DNA of 12,426 bases from Paraglomus occultum (lineage: Eukaryota > Glomeromycota > Glomeromycetes > Paraglomerales > Paraglomeraceae), in assembly GCA_910592205.1 (NCBI GenBank), contig CAJVPJ010001087.1:1-12426 (forward strand). The letters are read 5' to 3'. The notes beneath the pieces are model-generated. The model was not told where the DNA came from. It was given only the letters and a program-made list of their open reading frames with translations, and did no database searches. A program made the translations under genes and the position numbers. Below, one piece after another: positions 1 to 8,167 of this stretch (positions within the stretch are counted from its first letter, which is position 1; the number at the start of each line of letters is the position of its first letter).

Positions 1-77
1 TGACAGATCGAAAGCGGAAGCGTGCGATATTTAATGCGCTATAAACGGGAAAATCAAATTCCGAAAAGCAAAAACAC
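1..77. repeat. 77-bp direct repeat, copy 1
   Basis: This segment is identical base for base to 413-489, an offset of 412 bp. It begins at the first base of the window, so the true left edge may lie outside. Identity over 77 bp means a recent duplication or ongoing homogenisation. The sequence right of copy 1 (46-bp tandem units) differs from that right of copy 2, so this is not a simple continuing 412-bp tandem array. No terminal inverted repeat or target-site duplication was seen. Confidence 0.9.
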
Positions 78-169
78 GATGCTGATGTAGCTGATAATAT
101 CTCTGAAATTACTGAAGATGGTCGATGCTGATGTGGCTGATAATATCTCTGAAGTTACTGAAGATGGTC
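78..169. repeat. 46-bp tandem duplication (two units)
   Basis: Two adjacent 46-bp units (78-123 and 124-169) differ at only a few positions, for example gtagctg against gtggctg and gaaatta against gaagtta. The period is not a multiple of three, so the units are read in different frames and the duplication does not look like a protein repeat. The array follows directly on copy 1 of the 77-bp repeat. Confidence 0.8.
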
Positions 170-412
170 CTATGTTGGTGGAAGCATTTGTTTTATCGGT
201 ATGTGAATTTAACACAATACTGCTTGAATTTTGATATTGTTTGTAGCAGTGCTCATAATGGTGATATTTCTGATTATTTACTAGTTGATTATCACTTTTC
301 AACTCCAATGCATGAAAAGTCGGCGTGAAGGGGAACTTACAATTCAAGAATTGGGACGCGTTGAAACAGAGATTGAATATCGAGATTATTGTATGGTCAA
401 GGAACGTGTCGT

Positions 413-489
413 TGACAGATCGAAAGCGGAAGCGTGCGATATTTAATGCGCTATAAACGGGAAAATCAAATTCCGAAAAGCAAAAACAC
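413..489. repeat. 77-bp direct repeat, copy 2
   Basis: Exact second copy of 1-77. To its left, from about 340, two plus-strand frames stay open and run into the repeat, but both meet a stop inside it (TAA within the repeat). Any gene here would end in the repeat or be broken. Identity stops sharply at 489/490. Confidence 0.9.
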
Positions 490-514
490 TATAATTGCGT
501 AGTTCTTGTACTGA

Positions 515-763
515 TGTCAAAATAGGTTTTACCAACTCCAACACCGCGAAGGTGCAGACATTATAACTCAAAGTAAAGCCCGAGTCGATGTGGCTTACCA
601 TGAAGAAGTGATAGTGAAAGAAGGCGTCGTAAGCGCTAAATTCAACGTGACATTCCCGACAAAGTTTTTTTGCATCTCCAAGAATGATATAATAATAACT
701 TTGAGGCTTATTCCAAATCCAAAATATACGGCATTTATCCATTTCCTGATACTTGCACCATAA
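515..763 (+). CDS. unrecognised open frame, possible exon
   Basis: An 82-codon frame closed by TAA and lacking an ATG near its start. Read on this strand it gives alternating hydrophobic and polar residues that suggest beta strands (for example VSAKFNVTFPTKFF), in moderately balanced composition. A weak 3' splice site could lie just upstream (ag at 524-525). I do not recognise the product. The opposite strand is also open across this stretch (443-769), but that frame runs through copy 2 of the repeat and looks like a shadow. Long chance frames are frequent in such DNA, so this is only a candidate coding fragment. Confidence 0.22.
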   Translation, partial: CQNRFYQLQHREGADIITQSKARVDVAYHEEVIVKEGVVSAKFNVTFPTKFFCISKNDIIITLRLIPNPKYTAFIHFLILAP

Positions 764-830
764 GCTCATTACACATTACTTTAATTTCTTGTGACTTACT
801 CAAAAACCACTATTCTATTTACCGGCATAA

Positions 831-1109
831 TACTCTTTGTGTGAAAAACCGTTCCCACATACCAAAGTAATCTCTTCGTCGACTGGCAAATCGCACAATT
901 ATTCACTATTTGATTTGAAAGGCAACATAACAATGGAGATCTTCAACCTCACATTCATAAGGCAACTATATTTGCTTAATGAAACATTCGTAATCTTAAA
1001 GCCCATACAAATTAAAAGGATATGTAAGAATACTACTTACGTAACTATACGCGATGAAAAATATAAATATAGTGATCGGTCGCCCGGTCGATTTACCGTA
1101 CATGAATAA
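831..1109 (+). CDS. unrecognised open frame with five N-glycosylation sequons
   Basis: A 92-codon frame ending in TAA. The translated segment holds five N-x-S/T sequons (NYS, NIT, NLT, NET, NTT), two cysteines, and hydrophobic stretches such as IFNLTFIRQLYLL. That would fit part of an extracellular or secreted protein, but sequons also rise by chance in AT-rich DNA because Asn and Thr codons are common. There is no initiating ATG at the 5' end, so it would have to be an exon. It lies in another frame from the 515-763 open frame and no splice pair joining them was clear. Function unknown. Confidence 0.22.
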   Translation, partial: YSLCEKPFPHTKVISSSTGKSHNYSLFDLKGNITMEIFNLTFIRQLYLLNETFVILKPIQIKRICKNTTYVTIRDEKYKYSDRSPGRFTVHE

Positions 1110-1660
1110 TCGCGTCCGTTGAGCTTATTGGCATAAGCCACTTACAGCTCATGCAGATAAGGTAGACGCTCTAATTAGCCCCGTCTGCATTACGGCCATA
1201 TCGGGTTGTTCTCAAAACTTATATAATTCCTTCTCTTTGACGCCTAATGAACCACTGCCATGCCACCAGTTACTCAGCCATCCAGAAAGACCGCGTTGAT
1301 GTTGTTTTTCTATTTCTCGTTTCTGGGATATGATTGCCTTTTCTTACCGGAAACAACATTATGTGCGGCGAGATTCTTTGGAATTGTCTACTGATATCCC
1401 GGTCATATCGAAACATTACATGGTTATGTTCAGAATTTAAACAGAGTGCTAGTCTGTTAATGATTCCCGTTCATAGATGCCATCGTCTTTTGTGCGCGCG
1501 AATTTGAACTATAAAAGCATAAGTAAATTGATACGCATATTCGAATAACTGGATGAACGGTGTAGCAAAATACGGAAATAATTAATGATCACTTGCAACA
1601 ATACTATTTTGGTGAGGTTTTTTTTTGCCATCATCCGTTGATGAAACATGCTGTATCAAT
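1110..1660. other. no feature seen
   Basis: No open frame of convincing length, no paired splice sites and no repeat was found on either strand. Composition is ordinary AT-rich intergenic or intronic sequence. Confidence 0.5.
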
Positions 1661-1778
1661 TACATTTGAATTTATGTTCGACGCCGTCGGATGAATGAAA
1701 TTCATTATCGTCGTATTTATTATGTTACATTCGAAATTTGTGTTCGATGAAAATGTATTATCGTATTTATTATATTTG
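1661..1778. repeat. diverged tandem duplication
   Basis: Two adjacent related units, about 1661-1725 and 1726-1778. Both start with tacatt, pass through tgttcga, and end with attatcg then tatttattat. The second unit is shorter by an internal deletion. The divergence shows an older event than the 77-bp repeat. It is non-coding as far as can be seen. Confidence 0.6.
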
Positions 1779-1942
1779 GCTTAATGTTGGGTATGACATA
1801 TAAAAGTTATTATTATACTGTCATCGTAGTCTTTAACACGATTGACGAATATACGCGATGCCACGTATGCCCGTGTCAACTACTAGTGACGAGAGTCAAA
1901 TATTATTAAATAATATATTGATATATTTCCACCATAAAAACT

Positions 1943-1962
1943 GGCGGGGGACGGGCGGGCCC
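1943..1962 (+). other. G-rich tract, possible G-quadruplex or GC box
   Basis: A strongly G-rich segment stands out in AT-rich surroundings. It has runs of 2, 5, 3 and 3 G, including the GC-box-like GGGCGGG. It could form a quadruplex (the first run is only two G) or bind Sp/KLF-type factors. It sits about 1.1 kb upstream of the plus-strand exon at 3056, so a promoter role is possible but unproven. Confidence 0.4.
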
Positions 1963-1980
1963 TATACATCTATCCCGCCT

Positions 1981-2010
1981 ACTGTCATTGTGGATAAATG
2001 TTATGACAGT
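1981..2010. repeat. hairpin with 8-bp perfect stem
   Basis: actgtcat (1981-1988) is the exact reverse complement of atgacagt (2003-2010), with a 14-base loop. It lies next to a second hairpin at 2019-2059. Role unknown. Confidence 0.6.
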
Positions 2011-2018
2011 AAAAAAGT

Positions 2019-2059
2019 CCGAGCGGATTAAAAAAAAACAAAAAAGTTTAACCGCTCGG
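2019..2059. repeat. GC-rich inverted repeat with A-rich loop
   Basis: ccgagcgg (2019-2026) pairs with ccgctcgg (2052-2059). Pairing extends inward as ttaaa with tttaa after one unpaired base, leaving a loop made almost wholly of A. The arms are GC-rich in an AT-rich region, which makes chance less likely. It may be the remains of a small mobile element or a structured RNA segment. No target duplication was found. Confidence 0.6.
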
Positions 2060-2063
2060 TCAA

Positions 2064-3055
2064 CGTTCACCATCGGCGACGATAGGCATGCGTTTCTTCT
2101 TGAGTGCTGATTTTTTCGAGCACGAGAAACGCGGCGGTATGAGAACGTCTAACAAATTTATAGCATATTATTCAATAAATATTCGTATAGTACTAGTCGA
2201 CCATCAAAGCCTGATACTTACGCGGCCCCCGCCGCCATCGCTTCTCGGTCATGGTAAGCCGTTTTATCGGTGTAAAACCTACCCACCTACATAATGAATA
2301 AATGCGCGATATTAAGCATGACTAAGCACTAAAATTGATCGAGACTTAATAATTAGTATCGAATTATACGGTAAACTTACCGAAAATATTGTTCCAAAGT
2401 CGCGTTTCTCACGACTGCCGGCAGACAAGAAGGTCGTTGCTCATATCACCAGCAGGCCAGTTATTTCCCGTTCGGGCCCACTTATTTTCTGAACGATAGC
2501 GAGAGCAGCCCGCGAAAGTAATAAAAAAAATCCTTTTTTTTTATTGAGAAGCAGAAAAGTTAACGTTTATGGTTATTTTCGTAGGCTTATATTTATTAAA
2601 ACCAAGGAGGAAGACTTTTTTCCAGGCTCTTAATAAACGTACATATCCCAGGACTGGATCGCGCAAATAAAAAGTTTGTTGTGGGTTGAGCAAAATGTAA
2701 ACAACCGACGTGACTAATTAATAATCTGAAAATCACTTACTAAAAAAATTTAGCATTTATTTATTCGAACGATGATCGACGCGTTTAGTGTCAAAATTAC
2801 TACAACACACATCTCAAAGATTAAAAGTGCTCAACTTTAAACAAACATTGAATAGCTTGTTTTAAAATATGCCAGTTTACTGTCTATTTGCATACTGTTG
2901 GGACTGATGGATTTTTACACAATATAATTATTCTGAGAACAGAAATACTGCAAACAGCAGGTTTGTATGGGTTTGTGTTGTGTATTAGTGAACCTATTAT
3001 TATAGATAATTGGGTTGGTTGTCAAAATATTCAAATAACATCTTTTATATGTTAG
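2064..3055. other. no firm gene; likely upstream or intronic sequence
   Basis: A 68-codon frame at 2088-2294 has low-quality composition and is not called. A short AT hairpin with an aataaa arm and loop tcc lies at 2520-2545. Possible splice sites exist (acceptor ending ttttttccag at 2622, donor cag/gtttgt near 2980), so earlier exons of the plus-strand gene at 3056 may be here, but none could be fixed by frame and phase together. Confidence 0.4.
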
Positions 3056-3666
3056 GATCCTAAACCCGACTGTGAAATTGTGCAAAAGTGGGAATCAGAG
3101 CATACCAAGAAACAAGTCCATCTCTACAACCTGACATTCATTGGCCAAGGTATTGGAACTGTAAGTGGCAGGACATCTTACTATATGGACACTATTTTGA
3201 CTTTACACTTTATTAACATTAATTAATCTTAATGATTTAGTATACTTTTTATTATATGTTCTGAAAGCTTTACCTTTGGCCTTGGATGACCATTTGTGTA
3301 TGGAAGAACATTAAGTTCTCATATTGGAACGAAATTTCTTGGCAGAGGTGTGAAATAAATCAGCACCAAGTCAAAGACATAAGCAATCTTTTGAAAGAGG
3401 GCAATGACTGAATTTGAGGAGACAGATGGTAGGTAATCAAATGGGTAGCTAGCTTGACCCCTGATGAGAGTTAGTCACTTGAAATAAGAGTTTGCATAAC
3501 AACAATTTGACCTTCTGTCTAAATATAAATCAACTTTATTTTTTAATTATAGGGTATTCTGGATGTACCAGAGCAACAATGCCAACTTGTAGACATTAAT
3601 CAAAAAGGTCCCCTCCTGCTTGATCTTAGAATCAAAGCATCTACTCATAACATTAAAAGAAATTAA
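3056..3666 (+). CDS. 3' end of an unrecognised gene (last two exons)
   Basis: Exon 3056-3160 (35 codons) follows a good 3' splice site (tttatatgttag) and ends at a consensus donor gtaagt. Exon 3553-3666 (37 codons plus TAA) follows ttttttaattatag. Both are phase 0, so they join cleanly, and each has only one long open frame. The joined 72-residue C-terminus includes WESEHTKKQVHLYNLTF, then GILDVPEQQCQLVDINQKG, then a hydrophobic strand LLLDLRIKA and a short basic tail. A poly(A) signal lies 41 nt past the stop. I do not recognise the family. Earlier exons must lie upstream because the first exon given here begins with a splice acceptor. The 392-nt intron is longer than those of ataxin-3 and might hide a further exon. 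Confidence 0.55.
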
Positions 3667-3706
3667 TCAAAAGGGAGGGAAATGGCCCCCTTCTGTTTGG
3701 TACTCC

Positions 3707-3712
3707 AATAAA
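3707..3712 (+). terminator. poly(A) signal AATAAA
   Basis: Canonical AATAAA 41 nt after the TAA at 3664-3666, followed by a cleavage-compatible AT-rich stretch. It supports 3553-3666 as a terminal exon. Confidence 0.6.
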
Positions 3713-3738
3713 GACTGCCAATATGTCTTGTAAATGAA

Positions 3739-3870
3739 AAATTGTTATTAGTATTAGTAATAGTAGTAATATTGAAACTTTATTTTATTAATTATAAAAC
3801 TTTCTTTGTTGATCTTATTATTATTGTAATTGTTATTATTATTGATACTATTAACTTATTATTATTGCTT
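3739..3870. repeat. TTA/TAA-rich imperfect simple repeat
   Basis: Interrupted runs of tta and taa trinucleotides (gttattattattg, cttattattattg and similar) just past the poly(A) signal of the 3056-3666 gene. It is low-complexity, non-coding and probably length-variable. Confidence 0.65.
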
Positions 3871-4042
3871 GCAATATAGTAAACTATACAGTATCAGTAT
3901 GCTTATTAAGGATTTTGAAAATAAATTAGTATTACTCTTATTTGATTACAATATGTCACTAGTGGTTAACAAATGAATCATTTAGACAGTCAAGTTTTCA
4001 ATCTAATGGAATCAATAAGTTCTTTAGATTTAACTTGTGCAG

Positions 4043-4493
4043 ACTGCATCAAACATCAAAAAAAGCCCTAGTACTAGAAATCCACCTAAGACTAAGATTG
4101 AGGTAGCCAGGCCAGGTGAATTTAGCGTTCAGTCATATGTGCGTACAATAAAGAAACGCGAACGTCCAGGAAATTTACTTATTTTTTCAACGGACTTTTC
4201 CTAACCACGGCCAAGTACTCTAAATTAATATTCTTCTTAAATCTTCCTCTTCCGAATTCCACCGGTTGCCAGATCCATCAGGGGAGGTAAACTTATGAGA
4301 GCACCCTAAATATCAAAATTGCCAATCACTAGCGCAATTTTTTTTTGTAATCAACAAGCCATGTCCAAGGCAGAATTCAAATTTGCTGATACATTTCAGT
4401 GCCTTGCCATTTTGCTATCATGAATTAAGCATCAAGCGAGCGCTTCTTATTGCCAACGGTTTGGTGACAAAAAATCTTTCCCCTCTTACATGA
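4043..4493 (+). CDS. candidate three-exon gene end, unrecognised
   Basis: After a good acceptor (ttaacttgtgcag) a frame is open for 53 codons (4043-4204), basic and Pro/Lys/Ser-rich (for example KKSPSTRNPPKTK). If the donor ccag/gtgaat at 4116 is used, a 14-nt microexon 4273-4286 (acceptor gttgccag, donor ggggag/gtaaac) and a last exon 4374-4493 (39 codons plus TGA) join in matching phase. The last exon contains HELSIKRALLIANGL. Phase agreement across both junctions is the main support. A 14-nt exon is unusual, and the alternative is that 4043-4204 is itself terminal or a chance frame. No family recognised. Confidence 0.25.
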
Positions 4494-5353
4494 TCACATA
4501 CCAATAATATTCTCACTAGCGAACAGCAATTATAGAAGCAAAGCGTTACCATATCAGCCAACGCAGATAGCTAACATGGACTGCTGCATAACTATTATAA
4601 ACACTCACATGCACTGTCCGACGCAAGTTTGTTGAGTTTACCAGGCGTCATACGTACATTGAGAATGGGGAATAATAAATGATGTGCGTCAATTAATTAT
4701 CACACGTTTGATTTTATTATGAATCAACAAATGACGCGTACGTTATCTGGTCGCTGTGTCATTTCAAAACATACTCACGCAAATAGTATCAAATGCACAG
4801 CATCTCGTTTATCATACGTATAACGTGCTTGATGCGTGCTTACTGTACCAATCGATCATCCATATTATATCATGACGATTGAAAAATTCCGGCAAAAGTT
4901 CTTGGGAAGCGACGTTAAAAAAACGTATGGACGTGTGGTGTGAAAGTATCAGATTATCCGTGGCGTAGCAATACAAGTAGACTTTTACGAGCAAGTCTCT
5001 GAGGCCGGTAACATTAAGAGTATTGTCTATCGAGTACGGGGGGTACGCGTGTTGGGAATTTAAACATAACGGAAGCTGCAATGCCCTATAGCTTGGTTTA
5101 TGTCGTAATCTACAAATCTTAATGTTTGTGCGCGTCCTTTATCGAAGACACAGCATTTTGTAGGATGGATTGCATCAAAAATGACGAAACGGGCAAGATT
5201 GGTCTGCAAGACGTTTTTACTACTATGACAAATCACCCTTTAATAAGAAACGCACATACGCATCATCCTACCAACGGAGTGGATAATAAAGCATTCAATA
5301 TATAAAACTAATATAAGCAACAAAAAGTGTTGTATCAAATCGCTTTACAAGTA
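4494..5353. other. no gene seen
   Basis: Intergenic space on the 3' side of ataxin-3. An 89-codon minus-strand frame at 4812-5081 has no splice sites, homology or initiation context that I can support. Part of the segment may be 3' untranslated sequence if the ataxin-3 transcript extends beyond the nearest poly(A) signal. Confidence 0.45.
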
Positions 5354-5359
5354 TTTAAT
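5354..5359 (-). terminator. candidate poly(A) signal ATTAAA for ATXN3
   Basis: On the minus strand ATTAAA occurs 78 nt beyond the ataxin-3 stop codon (5437-5439). It is the commonest variant of the canonical hexamer. A second ATTAAA on the same strand near 5238 could give a longer transcript. Confidence 0.4.
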
Positions 5360-5436
5360 ACCTTTTAAACATTGTGATGTGACAATATTGCAATCCATTT
5401 AGGCATATCAGCATTATCTCACAACATTATTATACT

Positions 5437-6791
5437 CTAACTAAATCTTGCAAGCCGTCTTATTCTAAGTTCTTCTAGTGTTGGCGGCGGTGAGGAGGAT
5501 GTTGTAGACTGGCTGTTGATTTCAGCTTGACTTGAACTGGATGATTCCTGTTGTATATCATTTGTCGGCAAAAGACTTGCTGCAATAGCAGCGCGCAGCA
5601 TTTCTTCATCAGTATCCGCGCTCTTTTTACTTCCGTTAGCTTCCGGGTGAGAGGTTGCATAGTCATCAGCCTGACATGGAGGAAATATTCCCTTCACAAC
5701 AAATATGCTGTATCCTGTGTATGAATAATAATCTGTTAGCATCTTAATATTTATATTTCCACTCTTTTTTGCATCTTTTCTTACCATCATTCTTTAATTG
5801 GGTCAATAACATTCCTAAATAAGTCTGACTAATCCATTCCGGGCCTTTTAGTACAGAATCTAAGTTATACCAACGCAGAGAACTATTACCAAACTTCCTC
5901 AAAGTGAACCTGATATAAACATGAAAAGATGGGTTAAAAAGATAGAAGCGGAATCTGGTTGCAATCATGGAATGAGCGTTAAAGCAATGAGTTACCAGTG
6001 TTCGTGCAGATTACATATGTATGCAATTTCGTTCCTTTCAAATAAAGCGTAATGAAAAATATTATCAATATGAAATATCCGAATGCTTCGATTTAGATAT
6101 TTTGTGACAGACTCTTACTCTGGATGAATACGCGCATCGACACAGTCTTCTGAACCATATGGAATTATATCTAAAAGAGGTTGAACGCCAGATTAACCGA
6201 CGCAAAGTAAGTCAAATACGTTGATCAGCTTGGTAAACTTGATTAACTGATACTCAAACGGCAAAGTTTGACATGATTATTAATTAAGTCAGATACCCTT
6301 ACCGATATTCCATATCTTCAATGCATTGACGAGTACCTGCGTTGTAAAAGAGTTTGACTTACTATGTTGACAATCATGCACTGGTTTGTAGTTAAAACGA
6401 TATGCGTACCTGGACTGAAAAAAATCCGGTATCGTCCATATTCTGACTCTTCTTTGCTTCGCTTCCCTCATTGTGTTCGTCTGTCTTATTCAACGCAGCC
6501 AATTCTGCTTCATCTAGGTCTCGAGCAATATCGCTCAGATCAACGGCTGTAAAATATTCGCCTGAGACGAAGAGTGTTTGTCCGAATGAGAGATCAAGTT
6601 TATGTGATGATGAAACATGAATGGGAACAGCATACCTTGAAGAAGTGCGTTAAGACAATGTTGGGCACATAAGTAACCCTCTTGCTTTGATCAACAAGTA
6701 TTAATATCAGCATGTAGCCGTTTCATACAAGTCTATGGGATTGCTGGCTGTTTACCTTTTCCCAGAAAAGATAGGGCAGAAGATCGGACAT
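5437..6791 (-). CDS. ATXN3: ataxin-3, Josephin-family deubiquitinase (8 exons)
   Basis: Ataxin-3 is a cysteine protease that trims ubiquitin chains in proteasomal quality control with VCP/p97. Exons in transcript order: 6791-6756, 6684-6636, 6561-6410, 6336-6303, 6170-6119, 6034-5996, 5909-5785, 5714-5437. All introns are GT-AG (71, 74, 73, 132, 84, 86 and 70 nt) and the 765-nt CDS gives 254 residues. The ATG has G at -3 and an in-frame upstream TGA. The Josephin domain (about 10-172) has Gln13, Cys18 (QEGYLCAQHCLNALLQG), His120 (NLHEHW) and Asn136 (RWYNLDS), aligning with human Gln9, Cys14, His119 and Asn134. GYSIFVVKG at 163-171 is nearly invariant in the family. One ubiquitin-interacting motif lies at about 197-211 (EEMLRAAIAAS). 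The C-terminus TLEELRIRRLARFS matches the VCP-binding region (human RKRR). There is no polyglutamine and no second or third UIM; the linker is Ser-rich. The gene looks intact. Confidence 0.96.
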
Positions 6792-8155
6792 TTCGGAGGA
6801 AATTAAAGTTTTGCGTCAATCGTGATTTTCCACTTAAATGTGGGGGGTCACGGAAGATTTCAGGGTCTAACTCCGATTATTTTCACATGTCACAGTCGCG
6901 TGCTAATAAGAAAAGCCAAGTCTTAGCAACCGCAGTATGTAATTACGACAGATTATTATTGTCTCTACAAATATAGAAAAATACAATAGCGCTTAGTTAT
7001 TTCTTCAGCATCTTACTCTTAATTATCCAACTAAACATACAATAAAAAATTTTAATCAATTGCTATTCAAAGTGCATTCGTTTGTAATAAGTTTGTCGTT
7101 GATCCTGAATTTGACCAAAATTTTTACTTCTTTGCTATCGGGAATTAGGTAAAAAGGATTCCAGAAGTGGGTGGTGATAAAAATGAAATTGGGAAATGCA
7201 ATAAATTGATATTAATAGTTGTAGCACTTGGTAACGAGAATGTTCAACAGAATAAATTATGACTTAATACTGATGGTAACGTTACAAGCTAGCCAATAAA
7301 ATGAAGAATGAAAAGATATTAATCTTTACACAGATAGCAGTAAAAAAATTTGGAACAATTTAAAGATTGCGAAATATTGACATTGATAATTACTCGTTTT
7401 TGCGGAGAGAACTATAAAAGAAGTTAAAGGAGAAAGAAGAAGAACGGCCAGACTAGAAACATCTACTAACAATAATACTGCTAGCGAAAAAACATACAAC
7501 CGGAAATAATAAAACGGTGGTAATAGAAGCAGAAGTCACTGAACAGGGAGGAAACGGTGGAGAAGCAGAAAATAAATTGGCAGTTCAGAATAAACCCTTT
7601 GATTCAAAGTGTTCTGGTGGGGTAAAAAAAATTTTTTTTTTGATAAAATTCTCAATGACCTACTGCAGTAAGATTTTACTACAGTCAATTCTCCCCAAAT
7701 AAAAATATAGGTAATCACGTGATATAGTATCATACCGATATCATCAATATGTTTACTTTTACGCAATAATAATCTTACTTTACTTTTCCTTAATGTACCT
7801 CTCAATGTATTTTTTTTGTGAATAAAAAATGCTTCAGGCTCTTAATACAACATTAGCACTGATAACAGCCGTTTTAGTGCTATTACCTATATATTCCAGG
7901 TTACTGATTTCTCATTTCTACATCTCTGATGTATGACCTGATGTAACGACCGCACAACGCGGGTGGCAAATCACAATATTAGAATGCCTCCTTGGGATTG
8001 TGAAATCTGTTGCGCGTGCAGCGTACATTTATCATTAATTATTTATCATCAATTCCGAGGTTGGGGATTTGAAATATCGTGCACTTAAGGAGAATGTGCA
8101 TTTAGAGAGAGCTGGTTCCTCAAACATTTGTGATTGTAACGAAGAGCGTGACTGT
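6792..8155. other. no gene seen; 5' flank of ATXN3
   Basis: Presumed promoter and 5' flank of ataxin-3 at its left end, then AT-rich sequence with no convincing exon on either strand. A perfect palindrome atcacgtgat with a CACGTG E-box core lies at 7714-7723; E-boxes of this kind occur a few times per 10 kb by chance. The 89-codon minus-strand frame at 7536-7805 is not supported. Confidence 0.45.
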
Positions 8156-8167
8156 GGGGGGGGGGGG
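8156..8167 (+). repeat. G12 homopolymer
   Basis: Twelve consecutive G in an otherwise AT-rich region. It is a likely site of length polymorphism or sequencing error. Confidence 0.8.

Noticed and set aside
54-347. 97-codon minus-strand frame.
   Set aside because: It crosses the out-of-frame 46-bp tandem units and part of the repeat. Nothing recognisable, and probably chance.
443-769. 108-codon minus-strand frame.
   Set aside because: It is antisense to a more protein-like plus-strand frame and runs through the 77-bp repeat, with no splice or start context.
3260-3412. Trp-rich open frame inside the 392-nt intron of the plus-strand gene.
   Set aside because: Unlikely composition, and no donor in phase with the following exon. 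Treated as intronic.
4812-5081. 89-codon minus-strand frame.
   Set aside because: No flanking splice sites, no recognised motif, and a competing plus-strand frame of similar quality.
2622-7845. The 13-bp word caggctcttaata occurs near 2624 and near 7836.
   Set aside because: A shared 13-mer is expected about once by chance in a window of this length, and the flanks are unrelated.
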